A DNA stretch of 64,000 nt from Spirosoma rigui (GTDB taxonomy: Bacteria > Bacteroidota > Bacteroidia > Cytophagales > Spirosomataceae), in the NCBI RefSeq assembly GCF_002067135.1, contig NZ_CP020105.1, positions 4,774,001 to 4,838,000 of the forward strand, given 5' to 3'. A program made the position numbers and the translations under genes. Of the stretch, positions 53,609-62,538 are shown in pieces. The first letter of the stretch is position 1, and each line of letters opens with the position of its first letter. The notes beneath the pieces are model-generated. The model made no database searches. It saw only the letters and a program-made list of their open reading frames with translations, and was not told where the DNA came from.

Positions 53609-55078
53609 CTAGTTTCGGGTTATGGTAAATGGCAGGCATTTGACCACACACGGCTGGTCGCTTGCAATCCGGCTTCCGCTGGTAGATACCCAGTCGAACT
53701 CCGCAAATCCGTTGACGGGTGCTCCATCGGCCACGGGTCGGAATCGGATCTGTCGAATAAACTGGTCGTTCCAGCCGGGCTGTCCGCTGAGCGGAATTTC
53801 GTAGGTATGCATCTCGCCATCGTTGATGATGGAGAACGCCAGTTGGCGAAGGGGACCCGCCTTACCGGCCGCGTCAACCCCCTGCCAGCTCATCCGGAAA
53901 CGATTCTGCGGGGTTTTGAAAGCCGCTCTGACGTAGAGTTTCGGAATCTGGTTCGCAGTCCAGAAAACGGTGGGGGATATGATCTGGTCCCGCGCTTTAT
54001 CGGTGAGGTTAACGTGGAGCTTGCCCTGAATGGGCCACCCGGCATCGGTCGCCTGCTGGTAATACCACCCTTCGCGCGAGGCACTAAACTGATAATCGGC
54101 GACACTCGCACCGGCACGAGCCTGCCACACCCGCGACCGGATCTCATCGACCGTACCAACGATCAGTTCGTAATCCCATTCATGCACGATATTATGGTCC
54201 AGTATCATGGGCGCGTTGGCAGCCATGTAGGCAACGTTATTTTCGTACTGCGGTCCCTTCTTATCCGTACCGAAGTAGGCCCGATTCCAGTCGTAGCAAT
54301 CCTTGACGTACAGGCCCACCCCAAATGAACTGTCGTCAGTCATCGCCATCCAGGGTTCTGTGGGCTGAAACAGCTCCCCGTAAGTGAGCGGTGGTTGCCG
54401 CCGGGTTAAGCTATCTTTTTTCGTGTAGGGGTTTGTACCCTGGTAGGCCCACAAATTCCGGTAGGTGCCGTTCAGGTACACACACGGCATTTCCTGAAAC
54501 CGGACTTCGTACTGTTTTTTGTCCTTGCGAAACAGCGTGATTTTAGCGTGAACTTTGGCTACGTTTCCCTCCAGCCTAATCCAGCTTTCGATATAAGCCT
54601 CGCCAAGCGTGTTACTGAGCGCATACTGCCGGGGCTGGGTCTTCACATACAACAGATTAGTTTCTTTTCTGAACGTGATCACCGGCGATGCCGTCCCGAA
54701 CGCATCACCCGCCTGAACGGGGTTCCAGCCCTGGCTGGCCAGCGACGTATCGGGGCTGACCCCGTTTTCGGCGTAAGGATTAGGACCGCTGTACAAAGCG
54801 ACCTGGGCCTGCCGACCCAGATCGAGCGTGTTGATCATGTTCTCGCCATGAACGGGTGCCAGGTACGCAATAGCGCCCCCGGCGCAAAGATCAATACCGA
54901 CCCGAATCCGGTCGTTCTCGATCGTCTGCAGATTATGGCAAGCGGCCACGCGGGCACCTGACGGGTGACCCAGGCGGGGAGACACCACACGGGGCTGCGC
55001 ATAAACACCTGCGGTACAAGCCAGTAACAGGCACCAGGACCGGTACAGGTATCGATGCAGGGATGATGGGTGAGTCAT
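53609..55078 (-). CDS. Secreted protein of unknown function (489 aa, paralog of the 1010-aa protein)
   Basis: This 489-aa protein has a signal peptide of about 27 residues (VYAQ). The body (about 45-340) is beta-rich, with ENDRIRVGIDLCAGGAIAYL, NMINTLDLGRQAQVALYSG and PWMAMTDDSSFGVGLYV, like a supersandwich or lyase-type fold. HEWDYELIVGTVDEIRSRVW leads into a C-terminal jelly-roll-like domain (about 355-489) with SASREGWYYQ and NGFAEFDWVS. The same order occurs in the C-terminal half of the 1010-aa neighbour. I can assign no catalytic residues, so a carbohydrate-binding or carbohydrate-cleaving role is only a guess. Confidence 0.78.
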   Translation of the reverse strand: MTHPSSLHRYLYRSWCLLLACTAGVYAQPRVVSPRLGHPSGARVAACHNLQTIENDRIRVGIDLCAGGAIAYLAPVHGENMINTLDLGRQAQVALYSGPNPYAENGVSPDTSLASQGWNPVQAGDAFGTASPVITFRKETNLLYVKTQPRQYALSNTLGEAYIESWIRLEGNVAKVHAKITLFRKDKKQYEVRFQEMPCVYLNGTYRNLWAYQGTNPYTKKDSLTRRQPPLTYGELFQPTEPWMAMTDDSSFGVGLYVKDCYDWNRAYFGTDKKGPQYENNVAYMAANAPMILDHNIVHEWDYELIVGTVDEIRSRVWQARAGASVADYQFSASREGWYYQQATDAGWPIQGKLHVNLTDKARDQIISPTVFWTANQIPKLYVRAAFKTPQNRFRMSWQGVDAAGKAGPLRQLAFSIINDGEMHTYEIPLSGQPGWNDQFIRQIRFRPVADGAPVNGFAEFDWVSTSGSRIASDQPCVVKCLPFTITRN

Positions 55079-55186
55079 TCTGTAGAGTAGCGAGGTACGG
55101 CTATCCTAGCATTCACAAATAGTATGCCAGCCATACTTTTTCGGTAGGCAAGGAATCTTCAGCGTCGGTTGCCCAGGTCAGCAACC

Positions 55187-55230
55187 GAAAAACGGGCTGA
55201 ACCGCGCTCATTCAACGCGGTTCAGCCCGT
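55187..55230 (-). terminator. Terminator after the 1010-aa gene
   Basis: Arms 55192-55206 and 55216-55230 form a perfect 15-bp stem with a 9-nt loop. On the minus strand it is followed by ttttt. A shortened near-copy of its left part lies upstream of the same gene (58411-58436). Confidence 0.85.
55190..55225. repeat. Terminator-like repeat, copy at the 3' side of the 1010-aa gene
   Basis: This block contains aaacgggctga and tcaacgcggttcag separated by 11 nt and is part of the terminator. A near-copy lacking those 11 nt (with one extra g) lies at 58411-58436, on the other side of the gene in the same orientation. Confidence 0.5.
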
Positions 55231-55285
55231 CTCGTCACCAGCCGGTCAGTGCAGTGCTTCACTGCCCGAGCCGGGTTCCCATTCG

Positions 55286-58200
55286 TTAGTTTGCCGGCCC
55301 GGACGGACTCGCATCGATCCAGTCAATAATAGCATATTCACCCGCCTGGTAACCGGCTTTGCCCGGCACGTGCGGCTTCAGGTAAACTTCATTGATAATG
55401 TTGCGCCACTCCGGGTTCTGGCTCAGGTCGATCTCGTAGGTTCTGAATTGCCCGTCCCCGACAACCGGAAATAGTTTAACCTGCTCGGACCGGTCAGACG
55501 TACCATCGGGGTACCGGCTCCCTTCCTCACCGCCGTGCTTACCCGTGTAATCGAGAGGTCCGTCGCCTTTCTGCCGGTTTCGGCGGAACCGAAAGCTCCA
55601 CTGGGTTTCAGCCCCGGTATAAGCCATGCGAATGTAGATTTTGTTGAACTGGCTGGCCTTCCAGGTTACGCCCGGTGAGGTTAACTGCGCGTTTGAACTA
55701 GCCCCGAAATAAACTTTCCATCCCTGGCGCGCCTGCCCCGTATATGGTTCATCCCAGGTGTGCCGATCGTCGCCATCGCCCGAGTTGTAGCTCCAGCCTT
55801 CCCGCCCGGCGGTGTTGAACTTGAACGACGGCTTTTCGGCTGGGCGGTAGGCGTTGGCGTATACATAGGCGCGAATCTCGTCGACTGTACCAACAATGAC
55901 CTCCGTCCGGTGGCGCCACCGCATGTTCATATCCAGAATCTCGTTCATCCCATGAGCAATGTAACCGTAGCTGCCACTCTTGGTTGGTTGAGCCGCATTG
56001 CCTCCGCCATCGCCCCAATAGCCAATAAAACTGCGGATGTTGTCCTTAAGCATCAGCGCGATGCCATATCCATCATCGTCAAAGACACCGATCCAGGGCT
56101 CGGTAACGTATTGGCCACCGGCGCGCTGGCCGTTGGTACTGGTGGCGCTGTTGCCATTGCCAATGCTGGACACAGGCGCACTGAAAGTGGTAATACCATC
56201 ATTCGAATACGGGTTGCTGCCACTGTAGAACTTGAAGTGGCGCATGTTATTCACGTACAGACAGGGGGCTTCCTGTCCTTTGGTAACCGCCCGCTCGTTA
56301 CTGGCCCGGTTAAACAGCGATTCATAGTTCAGAATCAGGGCACGGTCTTTCACCTCCCCCCATTTACGCATGCGCACCTCGTTGGCAGGCGCCTGCACCT
56401 GCCCGTATAACATGGGAAGCATCTCGGTGTAGAATTTATTTCCGTCGCGGCCGTACGTGATCAGGCGACCCGAGTTCATGGCATCATCGCCCACTTCATT
56501 CGGGTTGTAACCCAGCGAAGGCTCGTGCGCCGGCTGCCCGCGCTCACCGAGGGTGTAGAACGGACGCGGGAGCTGATACAAACATTCTGACAGGCCCTGG
56601 CCCGTAAAAACCCGGTTGGGGTTACCGGTACGGGGGGCACCCTGGTCTTCACCGTTCCAGACGAGGGCGTTGTACACCAGCGTTTTGCCAGGCTTTGCTT
56701 TGTTATAAATTTGAAAAACGGACCCGCCCATACCGGGTTCACCGGAATCGTTCAGCTGGTTGCGGAGCGCCAATGTCACTTTGATCTTATCCGTTTCATA
56801 TACCGGAAACGGATCGGCCTTTGAGTCGGTAGCAGGCAGCGGCTGGTACGGAAAGGTGTCGCCCCGATACATGTAGTATCCGTTTGTGCTTATCATTGGC
56901 GGAGGTGTCGGAGTTGGGGTCGGTGTGGGAGCCGGGGTTGGCGCTGGCGTGGGGGTTGGCGTGACGGGCGCCGTACCGGAGCAGGTAGCCTGCCGCGACC
57001 AGGTATAGGTGACCGTTACCCCCGACTGCCGGGCCGAGAGCGTGAATGGTGGCGTATCGGCATTTACCCGCGATCCCTGATCGAGGTACGCATTCCGGTT
57101 GGCTGTCCAGTCGGTGATACCGGGCGACATGAATTTGATTTCGGTGCCATTGCCTCCGCTCGTATTGAACGTAATAGCCCCCGTTGCGCAGTCGTAAGTG
57201 GGCTCCAGCAGCGCCAGGTTACCACCCGTCGGCGTAGTGGGTACTACAGGTGGCGTGGGAGCCGGTGTTGGGGTTGGCTCTGGTGTAGGAGCGGGCGTAG
57301 CCGGCGGGCCGGAACCGGCACAGGTCAGCGTCGTGGTTTGCCCAATTGTGGCATTGTCCCCTTCTCCTTTCAGCGAAATTAACATGGCACTGCCATTTTT
57401 ATACGCTTCCGGAATGACCCACTGGTACCCGTACCGGTTGTAACCCGTACTGCCGTAAGCCACGGCCACATCCTGCCGGGCCAGGTCCGCCATGATGGTA
57501 GCCGCTTTGGTACCACCTACGTACACATCCAGACTCACCGACTGGCCCATGCCGTTCCGATTCAATACCCACCCACCCACTGCGTTACAGTTCGCGTAGT
57601 CGAGCGAACTCCGGTAGTCGGCATTGGCCAGCCGGGCACCGCGCGCTGCCGCGTCGGTCAGGACGTAGAGCGTAGCCACGTCATCAGCCCGCGAAGCCGG
57701 GTTATAAACCGCCAGCGGGTTTTCATCGGTCCGGGCGGTTTTCAGACACATTATTGCCTTTTCCACAAACAGGCTCTGATCGTCCGACTGGCCGTGGCTG
57801 CGCAGAAGCCGGAAACAGGTGCCCGGCGATACCGTAACAAAGCGCCCGACGATGTGATACGTTTTGCTGGTCTGCGATGGATACGACAGCTCCGCTCCTG
57901 TGTAATCGACGAAGTCGCCCCCAGTTTGTTCAAAACCCGCCGGCAGCAACATCTTCAGCCGGTAACGGGTTGAACCGGGCAGAAAAAACATCAGGTTGGG
58001 TGAGATAGCGAGAAGGTCGGCGGTGATGGTGAGTTCAAACGACTCGCCTACATTAACCGACCGTTTATTGCTTTGCAGCGTAAACCGGATGGGGTCATTG
58101 TAAGCGGCTGTCAGGAGCGTATAGAATTTGCTCGACGGAAGTGGTATTCCGGGGCTAGACGCATAACCGGCCGGCAATTCATGAGCGGAAAAGCGGTCCC

Positions 58201-58318
58201 GTGTTCCAGCGGATGCTGCGGTTTTGTGAGCTGGCAGACTATGAGCGGAGACAAGCAGGTAGACAAGTAGGCACAAGCAATTACCAGCATACGTTTTCAC
58301 GTAATTCTTCAGGCGCAT
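55286..58318 (-). CDS. Large modular secreted protein of unknown function
   Basis: This 1010-aa exported protein (signal peptide about 1-30, SAHSLPAH) is made of modules: an Ig-like region (about 70-200); a module around NAVGGWVLNRNGMGQSVSLD (about 245-330) of a type seen in Cytophagales surface proteins; a Pro/Thr-rich linker; a YDCATGAITFNTSGGNG module (about 370-455) also found in the pseudogene at 37 kb; a second Pro/Thr linker; and a C-terminal half (about 490-1010) paralogous to the 489-aa protein, with HRTEVIVGTVDEIRAYVY and NTAGREGWSY. The ATG at 58318 gives the signal peptide; the longer TTG frame is rejected. No T9SS C-terminal domain is seen. It is probably a surface glycan-binding or glycan-degrading protein. 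Confidence 0.78.
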   Translation of the reverse strand: MRLKNYVKTYAGNCLCLLVYLLVSAHSLPAHKTAASAGTRDRFSAHELPAGYASSPGIPLPSSKFYTLLTAAYNDPIRFTLQSNKRSVNVGESFELTITADLLAISPNLMFFLPGSTRYRLKMLLPAGFEQTGGDFVDYTGAELSYPSQTSKTYHIVGRFVTVSPGTCFRLLRSHGQSDDQSLFVEKAIMCLKTARTDENPLAVYNPASRADDVATLYVLTDAAARGARLANADYRSSLDYANCNAVGGWVLNRNGMGQSVSLDVYVGGTKAATIMADLARQDVAVAYGSTGYNRYGYQWVIPEAYKNGSAMLISLKGEGDNATIGQTTTLTCAGSGPPATPAPTPEPTPTPAPTPPVVPTTPTGGNLALLEPTYDCATGAITFNTSGGNGTEIKFMSPGITDWTANRNAYLDQGSRVNADTPPFTLSARQSGVTVTYTWSRQATCSGTAPVTPTPTPAPTPAPTPTPTPTPPPMISTNGYYMYRGDTFPYQPLPATDSKADPFPVYETDKIKVTLALRNQLNDSGEPGMGGSVFQIYNKAKPGKTLVYNALVWNGEDQGAPRTGNPNRVFTGQGLSECLYQLPRPFYTLGERGQPAHEPSLGYNPNEVGDDAMNSGRLITYGRDGNKFYTEMLPMLYGQVQAPANEVRMRKWGEVKDRALILNYESLFNRASNERAVTKGQEAPCLYVNNMRHFKFYSGSNPYSNDGITTFSAPVSSIGNGNSATSTNGQRAGGQYVTEPWIGVFDDDGYGIALMLKDNIRSFIGYWGDGGGNAAQPTKSGSYGYIAHGMNEILDMNMRWRHRTEVIVGTVDEIRAYVYANAYRPAEKPSFKFNTAGREGWSYNSGDGDDRHTWDEPYTGQARQGWKVYFGASSNAQLTSPGVTWKASQFNKIYIRMAYTGAETQWSFRFRRNRQKGDGPLDYTGKHGGEEGSRYPDGTSDRSEQVKLFPVVGDGQFRTYEIDLSQNPEWRNIINEVYLKPHVPGKAGYQAGEYAIIDWIDASPSGPAN
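56899..56970 (-). repeat. Low-complexity Pro/Thr linker coding repeat 1
   Basis: Short tandem units coding for repeated Pro-Thr and Pro-Ala pairs link the YDC module to the C-terminal half of the 1010-aa protein. Repeat-number change by slippage is likely here. Confidence 0.6.
57230..57315 (-). repeat. Low-complexity Pro/Thr linker coding repeat 2
   Basis: A second Pro/Thr/Ala-rich linker, similar in sequence to the first, sits before the YDC module of the 1010-aa protein. Confidence 0.6.
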
Positions 58319-58779
58319 AAGCGTTGGATTAAGTTTGGCTACGAAACCGTAGGAAGTTATTGGGGTAAAGCAGGGGCGATCATCCCCTTCTGCTTCGTGT
58401 GAAGCGTTAGAAACGGGGCTGATCAACGCGGTTCAGAAGACGAAATAAACCGGTTTGCAACCCGATGTTCATTTAATGAATTCGCTTAATTCTATAGCAA
58501 AAGTAGAGATACGAATGCAAAAACTACCGTTTAATAAACATTTTTTTACCCTAACCACCTTTATTTTTAAAAGAATATACTTATCGATATAGATTCATAA
58601 ACGAACAAAAAACAACCAATCAACTGACTGTCAGCCCCATGCTACACCACTCGTCTGATAGTATACGGAGGTAGAATCGCCGGGTGCCCGTAAAAGTCTG
58701 ACTGAATGGTCCTATCACCCAACCGTAGCGTCTGAAACACCCGATACTGACCCGGCGGCAGTTCGACCGGGCCATATCA
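58319..58779. other. AT-rich upstream region of the 1010-aa gene
   Basis: No gene is supported here. The part from about 58,480 to 58,620 is the most AT-rich stretch of the window. It holds TACTTTTG on the minus strand (58505-58498), a -7 match, which would give a long leader of about 170 nt to the ATG at 58318. The leader contains the shortened terminator-like repeat (58411-58436). Confidence 0.5.
58411..58436. repeat. Terminator-like repeat, copy upstream of the 1010-aa gene
   Basis: aaacggggctga directly followed by tcaacgcggttcag, matching the copy at 55190-55225 apart from an 11-nt gap and one base. It lacks the partner arm, so it cannot form the same hairpin. Confidence 0.5.
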
Positions 58780-58824
58780 AAAAAGCCGACCCACTACGCT
58801 CGTAACGTAGTGGGTCGGCTTTTT
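58780..58824 (-). terminator. Terminator after the PmoA-like gene
   Basis: A perfect 19-bp stem, arms 58780-58798 and 58806-58824 around ctcgtaa, ends in runs of A/T on both sides. Confidence 0.85.
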
Positions 58825-58855
58825 GACCGGTATAAATCGGGTGAACCAGCCGGTA

Positions 58856-59893
58856 TTAGTGCCCGAAGGCGTTGGCCCGGTCGGCAATGGTTTTGTCGGT
58901 AAGGTTGCCCGAGGCCACTACAACCCGGTAGCGAAAGGTAACAGAACGACCCGCCGGCAGCGAATAATTCATGGCTGGCTCTTTGCCATTGCTGAAAATG
59001 GATGGGGCCATCGGGTTGGCGGCAAACAGGCCGTATCCCCGGGCGTGCCAGTAGGTTGGATACCCGATGTTTTTGGCATGATCGAGCATAACGACCGAGA
59101 CAGCTTCGCCGTTGATAGTTCCGGTCAGGTTGACCCACTTCGCCCGCGTGCCCCATACGGCATCGCCAACAACACCTTCGCTGCTCACGTACCGGCCCGT
59201 CACCCCTTCGTTGTTCAGGACTGGCACAGCCGTAGCGACTCCTTTGGCATCGGTGAACACTTCGGGTTTGGTAGCCGGGTGTTCAAGTTCGCGCGCCACA
59301 CGCAGGGCAATCATACCTTCTTTATTGTCTTTGAACAACACATCCTTATCCAGCGCCTTGAGCGTTGTTACCCGATCAATCGTCCGCTCTGTTGCGCTCG
59401 CACCGAAGGTATACAGGGTCGTTTCCTGTAGCATCGCTTTGCCATCCTTGTCGAGCCAGTCGGCGGTAACGGTCAGTTCGGCCTGTCCATTGCCGCTTTT
59501 CATTGACTTAACGCCCGTGTGCACGATGGTTCCGAAAGGGCCTTTATGTTCAGGACCGATCTCGGTTGAGTTATTCCAGAAATCATGGCCGTTTACATCA
59601 CCGTAGTTGAACCACATCCCCACGTGGTGAGGGTGGTCGACCCGCTCCTGAGGGCGCGGATTCAGGGGCCATCCCCGCGTAATGGGATTCCCCCCCGCCG
59701 TCAGAATCGGGTAGAGAACGGGTTTCTTCAGGACCGCCGGACCTGGATATATGTAGGCCGTAAACGGTTTACCATCGACCGTGACGGTTACCGTTTTAGT
59801 ACTCTCGCTGTGTGTAAGCTGGATACGGTTCTTGGCGCTCTGACCAGCGGCCAGGTGCGCAATCAGGAGCAGAGCGAATAAGGGGCGAAACAT
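58856..59893 (-). CDS. Secreted PmoA-like (DUF6807) protein
   Basis: This 345-aa exported protein (signal peptide about 1-18, HLAAGQ) resembles the PmoA/DUF6807 family common in polysaccharide-using Bacteroidota and Planctomycetes. The family pattern is visible: PVLYPILTAGGNPITRGWPL (about 57-76), DHPHHVGMWFNYGDVNGHDFW (about 84-104, with clustered His), EHKGPFGTIVHT and the YWHARGYGLFAANP C-terminal motif. Despite the name it has no link to methane monooxygenase. A mutarotase-like sugar role is a guess based on the fold. The ATG at 59893 is preferred over the GTG-type longer frame. A long terminator follows. Confidence 0.82.
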   Translation of the reverse strand: MFRPLFALLLIAHLAAGQSAKNRIQLTHSESTKTVTVTVDGKPFTAYIYPGPAVLKKPVLYPILTAGGNPITRGWPLNPRPQERVDHPHHVGMWFNYGDVNGHDFWNNSTEIGPEHKGPFGTIVHTGVKSMKSGNGQAELTVTADWLDKDGKAMLQETTLYTFGASATERTIDRVTTLKALDKDVLFKDNKEGMIALRVARELEHPATKPEVFTDAKGVATAVPVLNNEGVTGRYVSSEGVVGDAVWGTRAKWVNLTGTINGEAVSVVMLDHAKNIGYPTYWHARGYGLFAANPMAPSIFSNGKEPAMNYSLPAGRSVTFRYRVVVASGNLTDKTIADRANAFGH

Positions 59894-59961
59894 AGGCAAG
59901 GGATTGTGTGATGCTACCACAAAGCAGGTAAACCCCTCGTTTTTACCTACGCCCTGCCAAA

Positions 59962-61662
59962 TCAGTCGGTGGGTAAAACGACGAACGTCTGCCCGCTCAT
60001 GGCATACCCCGCTACCGTGTTGTTGTGGGTATAGAGCAACCCAAGCCGGTACGTACCGGGCGGCAGAATCGCCTTCTGAAACTCGGTAATCCGCTCGTTT
60101 CTGAAATAACGTCCTTTCGTGAGCAGATCCAGCTTTCCAGCCAGCAGGGGTGCTGCGGGCAGCGCATACCGTTCACCCCGAACCGATTCGGCAATAAGAC
60201 AGGTGCTGCCCCCCAGCTGGGACTGCGCGGGTACAAACGCGGGCGAGCTGCGAACGCGTAGGTAGTGGTTATTATCTGCGAAGAAAACGATCGGGTTAGG
60301 GTCGCTGAACGGTTCGACAGTCATCCGGCAGTCGACGGGTAGCTTCTGCCACGTAGCGGGATCCGACCAGACGGGCGGGTAGCGAAGTACGCCCCGGTCA
60401 TACGCTTTTTTTAACGTCTTCCGGTTGCCTTCGGCGTAGTAAGGCGGGGGTAGGGTTGTTCCATGATACCGTACGTTGAACGCGTCGAGCTGGCGATTCT
60501 GACGTAAGGAGATCATCTCCGGAATCTTCGCATACGCACTTACGCCGTACATACCCACGGCTACCAGACTGGTCAGCAGGCCGAGAGGAGGCAGGAGCCG
60601 GCGGCCGCTCACAAACAGGCACAGGAGATAAGTGAGGCTGAACGACAGGTGCGAATAGATCCGGTATCGATCCCGTAGCAGTTCATCGGGTGGCCGGCTG
60701 ATACCCAGTATCAGCGCCGTGCCCCCAACCACCGCTCCAACAGCCAGCCATTCGATCAGGGCGTCGGTTTGCCGAAACGTTGTGAGCCGCGGATCACGAC
60801 TTCGATACAGCACGGTCAGCGCAGTCAGACAAACCAGCAGCAGCATAATTCCCCCCAGAGCCGCCAGGGTAAACCAGGTCTGGTTGGTCAGCGAAGCGCC
60901 GAGTACCATAACGAACTTGGGAACGACCATCAGCAGTGACCCCGTGGCCGGAGCCGGATCGTAGCGCCAGAAGAATAGCGTCAGGGCCAGCGCAATGCCA
61001 CCGACCCAAACCCAGCCGTCCGACCGCTGTTTCCACTGCCAACCCACAATGAGGCTCCCGACGACAACGACCAGTAATCCGTTTCCGCTGGTAAACAGGG
61101 CAGCAACGCTCAACAGCAGCGGCCCGGCGATCCGGTCCCGCCTGACGAGCCGGTGCAACGCTTCGAGCATGAACCAGATCACCGTAAAATTTTGCAGAGC
61201 CGCCATTCCCCACAGCATGTTCTCGTGCGATTGCAGGTTCAGCAGCCACCAAGGTACCGGAATGAAGTACCAGACCGGTAGCTGGGTTTGCCGGAATAAA
61301 CGCCACAGCCGCCACACAATCCCCAGCAACGCAGCATTACCCAACAGGATCATGGCCAGTATATTGATACGGCCGGTCAGGTAGTACGTTGCCAGGGTTA
61401 CCAGCCGGTCGTAAACGATACGGTGGTGGTTATGCGGTTCGATGAGCCGCTGGAGTTTATCCCCCCAGGCTAGGGCGGGATCTGTCCAGTCGAGCAGGAA
61501 CGCCAGCAGGGCATAGTCGTCGTGGAAGACAATATTTTCACTCCAGCAGGCAAGAATGACGAACAGGATCAGGACAGGAATTGCCAGAACGAGTACGCCA
61601 ATCGAGCTGCTCAGGTTAGTCCAACGATTTGGTAGCGTTAATGAATGCGGGTGGTACGGCAT
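59962..61662 (-). CDS. Polytopic membrane protein of unknown function
   Basis: This 566-aa protein has about 10-11 transmembrane helices up to about residue 400, then a soluble C-terminal domain (about 400-566). The first loop contains VFHDDYALLAFLLDW and the second EPHNHHRIVYDRLV, a pattern of acidic and His residues in periplasmic loops that recalls GT-C glycosyltransferases, although the family DxD context is not certain. The C-terminal part holds beta strands such as NPIVFFADNNHYLRVRSSP. A -7 motif lies ten bases before its ATG. It is named here only as a membrane protein. Confidence 0.7.
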   Translation of the reverse strand: MPYHPHSLTLPNRWTNLSSSIGVLVLAIPVLILFVILACWSENIVFHDDYALLAFLLDWTDPALAWGDKLQRLIEPHNHHRIVYDRLVTLATYYLTGRINILAMILLGNAALLGIVWRLWRLFRQTQLPVWYFIPVPWWLLNLQSHENMLWGMAALQNFTVIWFMLEALHRLVRRDRIAGPLLLSVAALFTSGNGLLVVVVGSLIVGWQWKQRSDGWVWVGGIALALTLFFWRYDPAPATGSLLMVVPKFVMVLGASLTNQTWFTLAALGGIMLLLVCLTALTVLYRSRDPRLTTFRQTDALIEWLAVGAVVGGTALILGISRPPDELLRDRYRIYSHLSFSLTYLLCLFVSGRRLLPPLGLLTSLVAVGMYGVSAYAKIPEMISLRQNRQLDAFNVRYHGTTLPPPYYAEGNRKTLKKAYDRGVLRYPPVWSDPATWQKLPVDCRMTVEPFSDPNPIVFFADNNHYLRVRSSPAFVPAQSQLGGSTCLIAESVRGERYALPAAPLLAGKLDLLTKGRYFRNERITEFQKAILPPGTYRLGLLYTHNNTVAGYAMSGQTFVVLPTD

Positions 61663-61672
61663 GCTGTGTTGG

Positions 61673-61680
61673 CAAACTTA
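61673..61680 (-). promoter_or_regulatory. -7 promoter motif for the 566-aa membrane protein
   Basis: TAAGTTTG on the minus strand is an exact TAnnTTTG match ten bases before the ATG at 61662. It implies a leader of only a few bases. Confidence 0.5.
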
Positions 61681-61692
61681 CTAACTACAGTG

Positions 61693-62310
61693 CTATCGTC
61701 CCAGCAGAATCTTGTTCGTTACGTCCTGGTTGATGGTGATGTAGCCGGGATAGTTGACCTGCTTGCCGCCCAGATCGAGCGTGGGTTTGATTCGAATCGT
61801 CAGTTTCGACGGCTGCGTATCGGCCGCTCCCGACAGATTCTGGACCAGTTGCCCAAACGCGTCCCGCGTTTTAGGATCGGTGAAGAGCTGATAGGCATTG
61901 GCGTTCAACCGCACAGGTACCGTTGTTTTGCCCCCACCCGGCTGCACTTCGATCCGCTGATTCAGGAAGCCGGTGAACAGCTCCTGGCCCGCCAGCAAAA
62001 TACGGTATTCCAGCTGATTGATACCCGCCAGCTTGTTCGTCGGGTTGACAATATCGAGATTGATTCGCGCGTCGAGGGGCACATTCCGGGTTAATAAACC
62101 AGCCGCCAGACGAGGAAAACGAGCGGGGTTGATATCCTCCAGTTTTTTAAACTGCCGCACATCCACCCCGGCCAGGTAGACACTATCGGCCGATGCAATG
62201 GTATACCGGCAGTCGCCGAGGGTCTTGGCTTGTGAAATCTGTTTGTTAACGCCACATTGGCTGAAGAGCAGTGGTATGGCCAGTACTAGGGCAACAAGTC
62301 CTTTTTTCAT
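61693..62310 (-). CDS. LEA14-like (LEA type 2) lipoprotein
   Basis: This 205-aa lipoprotein has a signal with lipobox LFSQCG (Cys19). The mature part is a LEA14/WHy-like beta-sandwich: VPLDARINLDIVNPTNKLAG (about 77-96) followed by LEYRILLAGQELFTGFLN and a strand-rich end. LEA14-like proteins are immunoglobulin-like folds linked to stress tolerance, but no activity is known. The gene has a -7 box exactly four bases before its ATG, so the mRNA is predicted to be leaderless. Its stop lies 30 bp from the start of the 566-aa membrane gene, which is on the same strand. Confidence 0.78.
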   Translation of the reverse strand: MKKGLVALVLAIPLLFSQCGVNKQISQAKTLGDCRYTIASADSVYLAGVDVRQFKKLEDINPARFPRLAAGLLTRNVPLDARINLDIVNPTNKLAGINQLEYRILLAGQELFTGFLNQRIEVQPGGGKTTVPVRLNANAYQLFTDPKTRDAFGQLVQNLSGAADTQPSKLTIRIKPTLDLGGKQVNYPGYITINQDVTNKILLGR

Positions 62311-62314
62311 GGTG

Positions 62315-62322
62315 CAAAGCTA
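62315..62322 (-). promoter_or_regulatory. -7 promoter with leaderless geometry for the LEA14-like gene
   Basis: TAGCTTTG on the minus strand is an exact TAnnTTTG match, with four bases between it and the ATG. Confidence 0.58.
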
Positions 62323-62483
62323 AAATGTTTGTTCGATAAACGTCAGACAGGACGCAACGGCTTTGGTTTAAGACCAGTCCGATAATCCGGCTTAATTGCG
62401 CACCATTGAGCACCCGCGTGTTGGCTTCTGCCAGCCCGCCCGGACCATCCGGGCCGTTGAAATGCCCTTCGGCGACCGTATCA

Positions 62484-62512
62484 TTGGCTTCTCAACTATT
62501 TTTCTATCTTTG
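62484..62512 (+). promoter_or_regulatory. Promoter for aat
   Basis: TTG (62484-62486), an 18-bp spacer and TATCTTTG (62505-62512) match the Bacteroidota consensus. The ATG follows 26 bases later. Confidence 0.65.
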
Positions 62513-62538
62513 TCCTGAGTACACTCCTCCTGGTATTA

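Noticed and set aside
57198-57443. A Gly/Val-rich plus-strand frame opposite the Pro/Thr linker
   Set aside because: It is the mirror of the low-complexity linker of the 1010-aa protein.
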